Positions 1 through 9,330 of a DNA stretch of 64,000 nt are shown piece by piece. The notes beneath the pieces were generated by a model, which saw nothing but the letters and a program-made list of their open reading frames with translations, did not search any database and had not been told where the DNA came from. The first letter of the stretch is position 1. Each line of letters starts with the position of its first letter. Both the position numbers and the translations under genes were made by a program. Source of the stretch: Virgisporangium aliadipatigenens (lineage in GTDB: Bacteria; Actinomycetota; Actinomycetes; Mycobacteriales; Micromonosporaceae); NCBI RefSeq assembly GCF_016863615.1, contig NZ_BOPF01000028.1, positions 85,256 to 149,255 on the forward strand, read 5' to 3'.

Positions 1-418
1 TGCAGAAGTCGAGACTGATGATCCCGTTCTGCGTGGCGGCGCGTAGGTACATGGCCTCCACCAGCTCCTGGAACGAGTGGTTCGCGCGTCCGTTGGCCGT
101 CACGGCCACGAATCCGCAGTACCAGATGCGGTGTTCGCGGTAGTGGTCGGGCCAGCGGCGGGCGAAGTACTCCGGAGCGATGAGCGGCATCGACTCCAGT
201 TGGTTGGTGTACGTGGAGAACCCGCACAGTTCACCGGCGTCGCTGTAGCACAGGTATTTCTCGATCCGCTCGTCGGCGATGACCTCGTCGAACTCGGACC
301 GGTACATGAGGTGCCGCTGTACCGCGAGCGCGTTCACGTCCTTGAACGTGTCGTAGTACAGATCCCAGGAGGTCTCGGCCAGAGCACCGTCGAGCCGATC
401 AACCACTTTGATTACCAC
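1..418 (-). CDS. Partial GNAT-like acetyltransferase fold protein
   Basis: The gene runs off the left edge, so only about 139 N-terminal residues are visible, read from a GTG at 418. The product starts VVIKVVDRLDGALAE and contains AVQRHLMYRSEFDEVI and a central IAPEYFARRWPDHYR segment. I associate this pattern with a family of actinobacterial hypothetical proteins with an acetyltransferase-like (GNAT) fold; that link comes from memory of the family and is not proven here. No acetyl-CoA loop can be judged because the C-terminus is missing. An in-frame GTG at about 467 is an alternative start. The gene is divergent from the polyamine operon that begins at 623. Confidence 0.55.
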   Translation of the reverse strand, partial: MVIKVVDRLDGALAETSWDLYYDTFKDVNALAVQRHLMYRSEFDEVIADERIEKYLCYSDAGELCGFSTYTNQLESMPLIAPEYFARRWPDHYREHRIWYCGFVAVTANGRANHSFQELVEAMYLRAATQNGIISLDFC

Positions 419-523
419 GGTGTACCCCCGACCTGCGCATCTGCAGTGATCAATGGTATGGGCCACTAGATTACGTGAGGTTAGTTCAAGAGCGACAGAG
501 TGTGAGTAAAGCTGCACATTGCA

Positions 524-552
524 AGCGGCGATGCCCGGGAAGCATCGCCGCT
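524..552. other. 11-bp perfect hairpin between divergent genes
   Basis: Arms AGCGGCGATGC and GCATCGCCGCT enclose a 7-nt loop. No T-run follows on either strand, so an operator or mRNA-leader structure is more likely than a terminator. A -10-like TAAGAT lies just downstream at 581-586, ahead of the TTG start at 623. Confidence 0.5.
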
Positions 553-622
553 GGTAGATGCCGCTATTGATCGGCGTTGCTAAGATCGCGCCTCGTCGTG
601 CCATTCTGCGAGAGAGGCTGCG

Positions 623-1168
623 TTGGCCGTCCTGCACCTGCGTGTCCCGTACGCCGACTCCGACGCCGCCATGCTCGGGTTCGCCGTCGGGCTGCCGGTG
701 ATCGAAGCGCTGGGCGAGCTCAGCCTCGACGCCCCCGCGGGGCGCGGCACCGCCGTGTCCCTGCGCCTCCTGGGCGCCTCCCACCAGGTGGTGATCGACA
801 CCGGCGCGGGTGTCTTCACCGAGACCGTCGCCTGCCACGACGGCGTGCTCGCGGGCGAGCTGCCCGGCCGGGTCACGCGAACCGTGTGCGGCGCGCACTA
901 CGCGTTCCACGCAGAAGTGGAACGTGTGAGCGCGGACGGGATGCGGCGCGCGGCGGACGCGCTGCGCGGACGCCTCGCCGGCAGAAGGCATGCGCTCGTC
1001 GGGGTCTTCCCCGGCAGCCCCGACGCGATCACCGCGCTGCTGGCGGACCCCGCGCCGGACCGGCGTGCCGTACGGTGGCAGACCTGGCACCTGTATCCAC
1101 GGACCGGGGAGATCGCGCACACCCTCAGCGCGGTGCGGATACGGCGCCGGTTCGGGAGGAGAACATGA
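623..1168 (+). CDS. DUF2617 family protein
   Basis: A 181-residue cytoplasmic protein with no signal peptide or membrane segment, starting at TTG with a GAGAGAGG ribosome site at 610-617. The sequence (LHLRVPYADSDAAMLGFAVG near the start, GAHYAFHAEVERV in the middle) fits DUF2617, whose biochemical role is unknown. The family is typically encoded just upstream of DUF4247, DUF350 and a membrane spermidine-synthase-like gene in actinomycetes, and exactly that order is present here. The stop overlaps the next start by 4 nt (ATGA), so it is first in a translationally coupled operon. A role supporting the polyamine enzyme is inferred from this context only. Confidence 0.8.
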   Translation: MAVLHLRVPYADSDAAMLGFAVGLPVIEALGELSLDAPAGRGTAVSLRLLGASHQVVIDTGAGVFTETVACHDGVLAGELPGRVTRTVCGAHYAFHAEVERVSADGMRRAADALRGRLAGRRHALVGVFPGSPDAITALLADPAPDRRAVRWQTWHLYPRTGEIAHTLSAVRIRRRFGRRT

Positions 1169-1575
1169 AGCGGGCCCTGACCGTCGTCCTGGTCCTGGTG
1201 GCCTTCCTGGCCGGTGGCTGCGGATTCACCGACGACGACGTCGAGGACCACGTGCAGGGCGAGTACAAGCGCGCCCGGTCACTGGACATCGCCGGCGGCG
1301 CCGTCGCCTACACCTCGTCGAAGGCGCCCGGCCCCGTCGAGCAGGCGATCACCAAGAAGTGGAAGGCCAGCGACCGGCTCTCCGACGCGCAGGGCGTGCT
1401 GCTGCGCTATCCGCAGCACGTCGTCAGCCTCGGCCCCAACGGCTCCGGCACCGTGATCCGCGTCGAGCCGATCGGGACCGCGTACAACCGCTACCGCGAC
1501 CGGGTCGGCAACCGGTGGGCGTGGGGACCGACCGGCGAGAATGAGCACGGCGGCGGCCCCGGAGAAGGAAAGTAG
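1165..1575 (+). CDS. DUF4247 lipoprotein
   Basis: A 136-residue predicted lipoprotein. The N-terminus MKRALTVVLVLVAFLAGGC has a charged start, a hydrophobic stretch and a lipobox ending at Cys19, so the mature protein should be anchored to the outer face of the membrane. The rest is a small hydrophilic domain ending in a Gly/Glu-rich tail. It matches DUF4247, found with DUF2617 and DUF350 in polyamine-synthase loci. The ATG at 1165 was chosen because it overlaps the upstream stop and follows a GGGAGGAGAA ribosome site; an in-frame extension upstream would destroy the lipoprotein signal. Confidence 0.82.
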   Translation: MKRALTVVLVLVAFLAGGCGFTDDDVEDHVQGEYKRARSLDIAGGAVAYTSSKAPGPVEQAITKKWKASDRLSDAQGVLLRYPQHVVSLGPNGSGTVIRVEPIGTAYNRYRDRVGNRWAWGPTGENEHGGGPGEGK

Positions 1576-1583
1576 GAGCGCTC

Positions 1584-2009
1584 GTGTTTGAAGATCTTCT
1601 CCGGGACGCGATCGCGGTGCTCGCCTACGGCGGCGTCGGCATCGCACTCATGGGCCTCGGATTCGTCTACGTCGACATCATCACGCCCGGCAAGCTGCGC
1701 GAACTGATCTGGGTCGAGCGCAACCCCAACGCCGCGCTGCTGCTCGCCTCCAACCTGCTCGGGCTCGGCGGCGTCATCGTCGCGTCGATCTTCGCGAGCG
1801 ACGGGCGGCTGGCGTTCGGGCTCGCGTCGACGGCCGTCTACGGGGTGCTCGGGCTGATCCTCATCGGGGTGTCGTTCCTGCTGCTGGACTGGATCACGCC
1901 GGGCAAGCTCGGGGACGTGCTGTGCGAGCCGCACCTGCACCCCGGGACGCTGGTCTCCTCGGCGGCGCACCTCGCGGTGGCGGCGGTCGCTGCTGCGGCC
2001 ATTGTCTGA
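1584..2009 (+). CDS. DUF350 membrane protein
   Basis: A 141-residue integral membrane protein with about four hydrophobic helices arranged as two related halves: VDIITPGKLRELIW in the first and LDWITPGKLGDVL in the second. The repeated ITPGKL motif is a hallmark of DUF350 and implies an internal duplication. It starts at GTG 1584, eight bases after the DUF4247 stop, with AGGAG at 1574-1578. DUF350 proteins often sit next to spermidine-synthase-like membrane proteins, as here. The transported or bound ligand is not known. Confidence 0.82.
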   Translation: MFEDLLRDAIAVLAYGGVGIALMGLGFVYVDIITPGKLRELIWVERNPNAALLLASNLLGLGGVIVASIFASDGRLAFGLASTAVYGVLGLILIGVSFLLLDWITPGKLGDVLCEPHLHPGTLVSSAAHLAVAAVAAAAIV

Positions 2010-3627
2010 GGTTTCCTTGTCTTCGCCCGCGCCGTCCGAGGCGGCCTTACCCGCGACGGCCGGCGCGGCGCGGGCGCGGGGCTATTCGCGGCATGCGCGG
2101 GCCGGGGTGCTCGCGGCGGTCTTCGCGTGTGCGGCGTGCGGGCTCGTCTACGAACTGGCGCTGGTCGCGCTCGGCAGCTACCTGATCGGCGACGCGGTCG
2201 GGCAGGCCTCGATCGTGCTCGCCGTCATGGTGGCCGCGATGGGCGTCGGCGCCCTGCTCGCCAAGCCGTGGCAGCACCGCGCGGCCGCGGCGTTCGGCGC
2301 CGTCGAACTGCTGCTCGCCCTGCTCGGCGGCGTCTCCGTGCTGCTCCTGTACGCGGCGTTCGCGTGGATGGACGTGTACCACCCGATCCTCGTGCTCGTC
2401 GCGGCCGTGCTCGGCGTGCTCATCGGCGCCGAGATCCCGCTGCTGATGGTGCTGCTGCAGGACATCCGGCGGCAGGAGGCCGGCAGCGCCGTGGCGGACC
2501 TGTTCGCCGCGGACTACATCGGGGCGCTGGTCGGCGGTTTGGCGTTCCCGTTCCTGATCCTGCCGGTTTTCGGGCTGCTGCGCGGGGCGCTCGTCGTCGG
2601 CGCCGTGAACGCCCTCGTGGGGACGGTGCTGCTGTTCACCGCGTTCCGGCGTTCGCTCTCGGTGCGGGCCCGGGTGTCGCTCGGTGCGGCCGCGGCGCTG
2701 GTCGGTCTTCTGCTGGGCACCGTCTACGTCGGGAGCGGGCCGTTCGAGGTGACCGCGCGGCAGAAGCTCTACAAGGATCCGGTGGTGCACGCCGAACGCA
2801 GCCGGTACCAGGAGATCGTGCTGACCCGCGCCGTGCCGCTGCCGGGCATCAACGAACGGGTACCCGACCTGCGGCTGTTCCTCAACGGGGACCTGCAGTT
2901 CTCCTCCGTCGACGAGTACCGGTACCACGAGGCGCTGGTGCATCCGGTGCTGGCCGGCGCGCGGGGCCGCGTGCTGATCCTGGGCGGCGGGGACGGGATG
3001 GCCGCCCGGGAGGTGCTGCGCTACGCCGACGTCGAAAGCGTCACGCTCGTGGAGCTGGACCCCGCCGTGGTGCGCCTGGCCCGCACCCGCGCCGACCTCG
3101 CCGCGTTGAACGGGCACGTCTTCGACAATCCGCGGCTCCAGGTGGTGCACGCCGACGCGCTGGAGTGGTTGCGGCACAACGCTTCGCCGTTCGACGCCGT
3201 GATCGTGGACCTGCCCGACCCGGACGAGACGGCCACGGCGAAGCTGTACTCGGTGGAGTTCTACACGCTGGTGCGGGCCGCGTTGGCGCCCGGCGCGCGG
3301 CTGGTCGTGCAAGCCGGGTCGCCGTACTTCGCGCCGCGTTCGTACTGGTGCATCGACGCCACGCTGCGGGCCGCGGGCATCGCCGCCGCCGCCTACCACG
3401 TGGACGTGCCGACGTTCGGGGACTGGGGGTTCCTGCTCGGGGCCGTGGGGTCCGCGCCCGCCGTGGCGCTGCCGGCCGACGCGCCGGGGATGCGGTTCCT
3501 GACGCCGGGCGTGCTGAGCGCCGCGCAGACCTTCCCGGCCGACCGGCCGCGGTTGGAGATGCCGCCGTCGACGCTGCTCGAACCGCGCATCGTCGGCTAC
3601 ACCCGCGGGGAGTGGTCGGGCTACTGA
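2002..3627 (+). CDS. speE: Polyamine aminopropyltransferase with N-terminal membrane domain
   Basis: A 541-residue fusion. Residues about 30-245 form roughly seven membrane helices, and the C-terminal half is a spermidine-synthase fold. It shows RYQEIVLT (substrate entry), LFLNGDLQFSSVDEYRYHE, the nucleotide-binding GGGDGMAAREVLR at about 328, VELDP at about 350 and DLPDPD at about 403. Soluble enzymes of this class transfer aminopropyl from decarboxylated S-adenosylmethionine to putrescine; membrane-fused actinobacterial members are poorly characterised, so the substrate is inferred. The TTG start at 2002 overlaps the end of the DUF350 gene and completes the four-gene operon. Confidence 0.8.
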   Translation: MSEVSLSSPAPSEAALPATAGAARARGYSRHARAGVLAAVFACAACGLVYELALVALGSYLIGDAVGQASIVLAVMVAAMGVGALLAKPWQHRAAAAFGAVELLLALLGGVSVLLLYAAFAWMDVYHPILVLVAAVLGVLIGAEIPLLMVLLQDIRRQEAGSAVADLFAADYIGALVGGLAFPFLILPVFGLLRGALVVGAVNALVGTVLLFTAFRRSLSVRARVSLGAAAALVGLLLGTVYVGSGPFEVTARQKLYKDPVVHAERSRYQEIVLTRAVPLPGINERVPDLRLFLNGDLQFSSVDEYRYHEALVHPVLAGARGRVLILGGGDGMAAREVLRYADVESVTLVELDPAVVRLARTRADLAALNGHVFDNPRLQVVHADALEWLRHNASPFDAVIVDLPDPDETATAKLYSVEFYTLVRAALAPGARLVVQAGSPYFAPRSYWCIDATLRAAGIAAAAYHVDVPTFGDWGFLLGAVGSAPAVALPADAPGMRFLTPGVLSAAQTFPADRPRLEMPPSTLLEPRIVGYTRGEWSGY

Positions 3628-4844
3628 GTGCGGCGCGCGGCACGGGCGGTCAGGTGGCGGCGCTCGGGAAGGCTGGTCGCGTGCTTCGCCGCGAGGCGGT
3701 AGTCGGCCGCCGCGCCCGCCGGGTCGCCGGCGAGGTCGCGGAGAAACGCCCGCGCGGCGAGGAGCCGGTGGTGGCGGGCCATCCGGGCCTCCGCCGCCAG
3801 CGTGTCCAGCAGCGCGAGGCCGGCCTCCGGGCCACGCACCATCGCGACGGCGACCGCGCGGTTGAGGGTGACCAGCGGGCCGGGCGCGACCCGTTCCAGC
3901 AGGTCGTACAGGGCGAGGATCTGCGGCCAGTCGGTGTCGTCCACGTGCGCCGCCTCGTCGTGCACCGCCGCGATCGCCGCCTGCAACTGGTACGGCCCGA
4001 CCCGCCCCTTCGGCAGCGCGGCCGTCACCAGCGCGATGCCCTCGGCCACCAGGGAGGCGTCCCACCGTGAGCGGTCCTGCTCGGCCAGCGGCACCAGGCT
4101 CCCGTCGGGCGCCGTGCGGGCCGGGCGGCGGGCGTCGGTCAGCAGCATCAGCGCCAGCAGGCCCGTCACCTCGGCATCCTCCGGCACCAGGCGGTGCAGC
4201 CAGCGGGTGAGCCGGATCGCCTCGTCGGACAGGTGCGGGACGGTCAGGTCGTTGCCGGACGACGTCGTGTAGCCCTCGTTGAAGATCAGGTACAGCACGT
4301 GCAGGACGACGGCGAGGTCGCCCTTCCCACCCTGCAGGCCCTCGGCGCGGATCGTCTGCTTGGCGCGGCTGATCCGCTGCGCCATCGTCGCCTCCGGCAC
4401 CAGGAACGCGGCGGCGATCTGCGCGGTCGTCAACCCGCCCACCGCGCGCAGCGTGAGCGCGATCTGGCTCGGCACCGACAGCGCCGGATGGCAGCACAGG
4501 AACAGCAGCGTGAGCGAGTCGTCGGTGTCGTCGACCGGCGGCTGCTCCTGCGGCGGGGATTTCTCCTCGCGGCGGCGGCGGGCGTGTTCGGAACGCATCT
4601 CGTCGAGCAGGCGACGGGAGCCGACCGTCACCAGCCAGCCGCGCGGGTTGTCCGGGACGCCCTCGGTGGGCCACTGCACGGTGGCGGCCAGCAGCGCCTC
4701 CTGGGTGGCGTCCTCCGCCTGGTCGAACTGCCCGTACCGGCGCACGAGCGCACCGAGGACCTGCGGCGCGAGTTCACGCAGCAGGCCCTCGATCGTCGCA
4801 GTGGTACTCAGAGGTCCGGACTCGACTCGTGCAGGATCGGCCAC
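3621..4844 (-). CDS. ECF sigma factor with C-terminal extension (ECF42-like)
   Basis: About 407 residues: a sigma-2 region (LVRRYGQFDQAEDATQEALL, then VTVGSRRLLDEMRSEHARR), a sigma-4 helix-turn-helix (GGLTTAQIAAAFLVPEATMA) and a long helical, TPR-like C-terminal region (VLHVLYLIFNEGYTTSSG onward). This architecture is the ECF42 group, whose genes are characteristically linked to DGPF/YciI proteins, as here. The start is uncertain. GTG 4844 overlaps the upstream YciI gene by 37 nt; a CTG at 4811, nearer the usual family N-terminus, is possible. No anti-sigma gene is nearby, consistent with the C-terminal extension serving as the regulatory part. Confidence 0.82.
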   Translation of the reverse strand: MADPARVESGPLSTTATIEGLLRELAPQVLGALVRRYGQFDQAEDATQEALLAATVQWPTEGVPDNPRGWLVTVGSRRLLDEMRSEHARRRREEKSPPQEQPPVDDTDDSLTLLFLCCHPALSVPSQIALTLRAVGGLTTAQIAAAFLVPEATMAQRISRAKQTIRAEGLQGGKGDLAVVLHVLYLIFNEGYTTSSGNDLTVPHLSDEAIRLTRWLHRLVPEDAEVTGLLALMLLTDARRPARTAPDGSLVPLAEQDRSRWDASLVAEGIALVTAALPKGRVGPYQLQAAIAAVHDEAAHVDDTDWPQILALYDLLERVAPGPLVTLNRAVAVAMVRGPEAGLALLDTLAAEARMARHHRLLAARAFLRDLAGDPAGAAADYRLAAKHATSLPERRHLTARAARRTQ

Positions 4845-5170
4845 AGCTCCACCGGATCCCGATCGGCCATCGGCATGTCGGCGGCGATCTCGCGGGCGCG
4901 TTCCGGGCTCTCGCAGTCGAGCACGTACAGGCTGCCGACGTACTCCTTCGTCTCCAGGTAGGGGCCGTCGGTGACGGCGGGCAGGCCGTTCTCCCGGCGG
5001 ATCAGCTTCGCCGTCACGGCGTCGCCGAGCCCGTAGGCGCCGAGCAGCTCGCCGGTCTGCTGGTACTTGGCGTTCCACGCGTCCTGGTCGGCGATGATCT
5101 GGGTCAGCTCGTCCGCCGGCAACGAGCCCCACTTCTCCTCGTTGCCGTAGATCAGCAGCAGGTACTTCAT
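4808..5170 (-). CDS. YciI/DGPF family protein
   Basis: A 120-residue protein starting MKYLLLIYGNEEKWG and carrying the family motif TDGPYLETKEYVGSLYVLD. Proteins of this fold are small ferredoxin-like dimers; the function of those linked to ECF42 sigma factors is not established. An AGGAGAGGAG ribosome site lies directly upstream on this strand. The gene overlaps the sigma gene downstream, so the two are one transcription unit and probably a functional pair. Confidence 0.85.
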   Translation of the reverse strand: MKYLLLIYGNEEKWGSLPADELTQIIADQDAWNAKYQQTGELLGAYGLGDAVTAKLIRRENGLPAVTDGPYLETKEYVGSLYVLDCESPERAREIAADMPMADRDPVELWPILHESSPDL

Positions 5171-5222
5171 GTCGTGCTCCTCTCCTCGTCCGGTGGTCGG
5201 AGCGAGAAAGCGGCTCTCGACA

Positions 5223-6752
<1,530 letters not shown>

Positions 6753-6804
6753 GGGCCATTATCACTCCGCAGCACACGCGTTGCGAGCAGATCGCCAACC
6801 CGGT

Positions 6805-6831
6805 GTAACAACGGCGGTACCCCGGTGAAAC
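6805..6831 (+). promoter_or_regulatory. GlnR-like operator for the nitrate operon
   Basis: Three pentamers lie in phase with 6-nt spacers: GTAAC (6805-6809), GGTAC (6816-6820) and GAAAC (6827-6831). The actinobacterial GlnR box is a run of gTnAC and GAAAC elements at this 11-bp period. It ends 22 nt before the nitrate reductase start, in the divergent promoter region, so nitrogen control of assimilation by GlnR is likely. Confidence 0.6.
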
Positions 6832-6853
6832 GGCCGCTGCCCACCATCGCGGG

Positions 6854-8965
6854 ATGGAGACGGCCACCCACTGTCCGTACTGCTCCCTGCAGTGCGGGAT
6901 CACGGTGCGGCCGGCCCCGCCCCGGGCGCCCGTTCTCGAACCGGCCGATTTCCCCACCAACCGCGGCGGCCTGTGCGCCAAGGGCTGGAGCGCGGCCGAA
7001 CTGCTCGATCATCCGGACCGGCTGGACACCCCGCTGATCCGCCGCGGCGGCACACTCGCACCGGCGACCTGGGACGAGGCGTACGCGCGCATCGTCGACG
7101 GCATCCGCGCGAGCCAGGAACGCCACGGCAACGACAGCGTCGGCTGCTTCGGCGGCGGCGGGCTGACCAACGAGAAGGCCTATCAGCTCGGCAAGTTCGC
7201 CCGGGTGGCGCTGCGCACGGCGCACATCGACTACAACGGCCGGTTCTGCATGTCCTCGGCGGCGACCGCGGGCAACAAGGCGTTCGGGGTGGACCGGGGG
7301 CTGCCGTTCCCGCTGTCCGACATCGCGCGAGCGGAGGCGGTGCTGGTGGTCGGCGGCAATCCGGCCGACACGATGCCGCCGGCCATGCAGTACTTCGACG
7401 CCGGCCGGGCCGCGGGAGCGACGCACATCGTGGTGGATCCGCGGCGTTCGGCCACGGCGCGCGGGTCGCATCTGCACCTGCAGACCACGCCGGGCACCGA
7501 CCTCGCGCTCGCCAACGGGCTGCTGCACATCGCGATCCGCGAGGGGCACGTCGACGAGGCGTACGTCGCCGCGCGGACCACCGGGTTCGCGGCCGTCAAG
7601 GCGTCCGCCGCGGCCTACTGGCCGGACCGGGTCGAGCGGATCACCGGCGTCCCGGCCGCCGACCTGCGTCGCACGGTCGAGGCGCTCGCGGGGGCACGGT
7701 CCGCGATGATCCTCACCGCCCGTGGTGCCGAGCAGCATTCCCAGGGAACGGACACCGCGTCAGCGTTCGTCAATCTCGCCCTGGCGCTGGGCCTGCCCGG
7801 ACGGCCGTTCAGCGGATACGGCACCGTCACCGGGCAGGGGAACGGGCAGGGCGGCCGCGAACACGGCCAGAAATGCGACCAGCTGCCCGGGTACCGCCGG
7901 CTCGACGACCCGGCCGCCCGGGCACACGTGGCGCGGGTGTGGGGGATCGACCCCGACGAGCTGCCCGGCCCGGGGCGTTCCGCCGTCGAGATGCTCGACG
8001 CGATCGGCACACCGGGCGGGGTGCGCGTGCTGCTGACGTTCGCCAGCAACATCCTGGTGTCGGCACCGGACCGCAACCGGGTCCGCGAACGCCTCCGCGC
8101 TCTCGACCTCTTCGTCGTCTCCGATTTCTTCCTCTCCGAGACGGCGGCGCTCGCCGACGTCGTGCTGCCGGCGGCGATGTGGGCCGAGGAGGAGGGCACG
8201 CTGACCAACCTCGAGGGTCGCGTGCTGCGCCGCCGCCGCGCGCTCGACCCGCCGGCCGGGGTGCGCGACGACCTGACCGTCCTCGGCGAACTCGCGGAGA
8301 AACTGGGGCGGGGCAAGTACTTCGCCACGGATCCGCGCACCGTCTTCGACGAGCTGCGCCGCGCGAGCGCGGGCGGGATCGCGGACTACGCCGGCATCAC
8401 CTACGAGCGCGTCGAGGCCGAGAACGGCGTCTTCTGGCCCTGCCCCGACGAGACGCACCCGGGCACCCCGCGGCTGTTCACCGAGCGGTTCTCCACAGTG
8501 GACGGTCGGGCGCGGTTCGTGCGGGTCGAGCACCGCGACGCGGTCGAGGCGCCGGACGCGGAGTACCCGTACCTGCTGACCACCGGCCGGGTCATGCAGC
8601 AGTACCAGAGCGGCAACCAGACCCGGCGGGCCAGATCGCTCCAGACCACGGCGCACGACCCGCGGGTGGAGATACACCCCGATCTGGCCCGCCGGCACGG
8701 CATCGGCATCAGCGACCTCGTCGAACTGCGTACCCGCCGGGGCAGCGCCGTCTTCCGTGCCCACCTGACCGACGCGATCCGGCCGGACACGGTGTTCGCG
8801 CCGTTCCACTGGGGCGGCGGGGCGAGTGCGAACGCGCTCACCGACCCGACCCTGGACCCCCACTCGCGCATGCCCGCCTTCAAGGCGTGCGCCGTCGCGC
8901 TGACCCGGGTGGCCGGGCCGGACGCGCCGGCGGCCGCCGAACCCCCGTTACGAAAGGACGGATGA
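6854..8965 (+). CDS. nasA: Assimilatory nitrate reductase, molybdopterin catalytic subunit
   Basis: A 703-residue enzyme of the DMSO-reductase family that reduces nitrate to nitrite in the cytoplasm. Cysteines 7, 10, 14 and 41 (HCPYCSLQC, GGLCAKG) bind the N-terminal [4Fe-4S] cluster. Molybdopterin contacts follow, such as GNPADTMPPAMQYFDAG, and a C-terminal nucleotide-binding barrel with the LTTGRVMQQYQSGNQTRRA segment. There is no Tat signal, which together with NirBD and NarK downstream argues for assimilation rather than respiration. The ribosome site is weak, but the start is fixed by the CPYC motif six residues in. Confidence 0.9.
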   Translation: METATHCPYCSLQCGITVRPAPPRAPVLEPADFPTNRGGLCAKGWSAAELLDHPDRLDTPLIRRGGTLAPATWDEAYARIVDGIRASQERHGNDSVGCFGGGGLTNEKAYQLGKFARVALRTAHIDYNGRFCMSSAATAGNKAFGVDRGLPFPLSDIARAEAVLVVGGNPADTMPPAMQYFDAGRAAGATHIVVDPRRSATARGSHLHLQTTPGTDLALANGLLHIAIREGHVDEAYVAARTTGFAAVKASAAAYWPDRVERITGVPAADLRRTVEALAGARSAMILTARGAEQHSQGTDTASAFVNLALALGLPGRPFSGYGTVTGQGNGQGGREHGQKCDQLPGYRRLDDPAARAHVARVWGIDPDELPGPGRSAVEMLDAIGTPGGVRVLLTFASNILVSAPDRNRVRERLRALDLFVVSDFFLSETAALADVVLPAAMWAEEEGTLTNLEGRVLRRRRALDPPAGVRDDLTVLGELAEKLGRGKYFATDPRTVFDELRRASAGGIADYAGITYERVEAENGVFWPCPDETHPGTPRLFTERFSTVDGRARFVRVEHRDAVEAPDAEYPYLLTTGRVMQQYQSGNQTRRARSLQTTAHDPRVEIHPDLARRHGIGISDLVELRTRRGSAVFRAHLTDAIRPDTVFAPFHWGGGASANALTDPTLDPHSRMPAFKACAVALTRVAGPDAPAAAEPPLRKDG
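8492..8503. repeat. Palindromic word TCCACAGTGGAC
   Basis: This copy lies inside the nitrate reductase gene and encodes STVD with the rare Thr codon ACA. It is one of at least eight copies in the window of the consensus GTCCACWGTGGAC. Confidence 0.55.
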
Positions 8966-8966
8966 G

Positions 8967-9317
8967 ATGCAGTCGAGTCCACGGTTTCTGCAGGGTGTCT
9001 ACCCGTTCGAGGGCAAGGGGCTGGACGCGCCGTTCGCGCTGGATGCCGCCCTTTCGTACACGGTGCCGGACGGGGTCGTGACGCAGCCGGTGTACCTGCG
9101 CGCCGGCAACTCCACCGGCGAACTGGTCTACCTGGTGCTGATGCGCGACGGGCGGCCGATGCGCTACTTCCCGATCGGCGCGCGCGCCGACACGCACGTG
9201 CCGCTGCGCGTGGTCGAGGACCTCGACGGCGGCACCTCGATCGAACTGCATCTCGCCGCACCGGCCGGGGCCGCCGGCTACGCGGTGATCGACGTGGGGC
9301 TGGTGGAGATCGCATGA
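8967..9317 (+). CDS. Small conserved protein in nitrate operon
   Basis: A 116-residue soluble protein starting MQSSPRFLQGVYPFEGKG, with alternating beta-strand-like segments (VTQPVYLRAGNSTGELVYL, RADTHVPLRVVEDLDGG) and no cysteines, signal peptide or membrane helix. It starts one base after the nitrate reductase stop codon and is followed by nirB after 13 nt, so it is co-transcribed with both. I do not recognise a characterised family. Its position suggests an accessory or assembly role in nitrate/nitrite reduction, but no function should be assigned from sequence. Confidence 0.75.
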   Translation: MQSSPRFLQGVYPFEGKGLDAPFALDAALSYTVPDGVVTQPVYLRAGNSTGELVYLVLMRDGRPMRYFPIGARADTHVPLRVVEDLDGGTSIELHLAAPAGAAGYAVIDVGLVEIA

Positions 9318-9330
9318 ACGGGGTGAGCGC

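Noticed and set aside
2047..4674. An 875-codon minus-strand open frame over the spermidine-synthase gene
   Set aside because: Low-complexity Arg/Pro/Gly product, antisense or out of frame to two recognisable genes.
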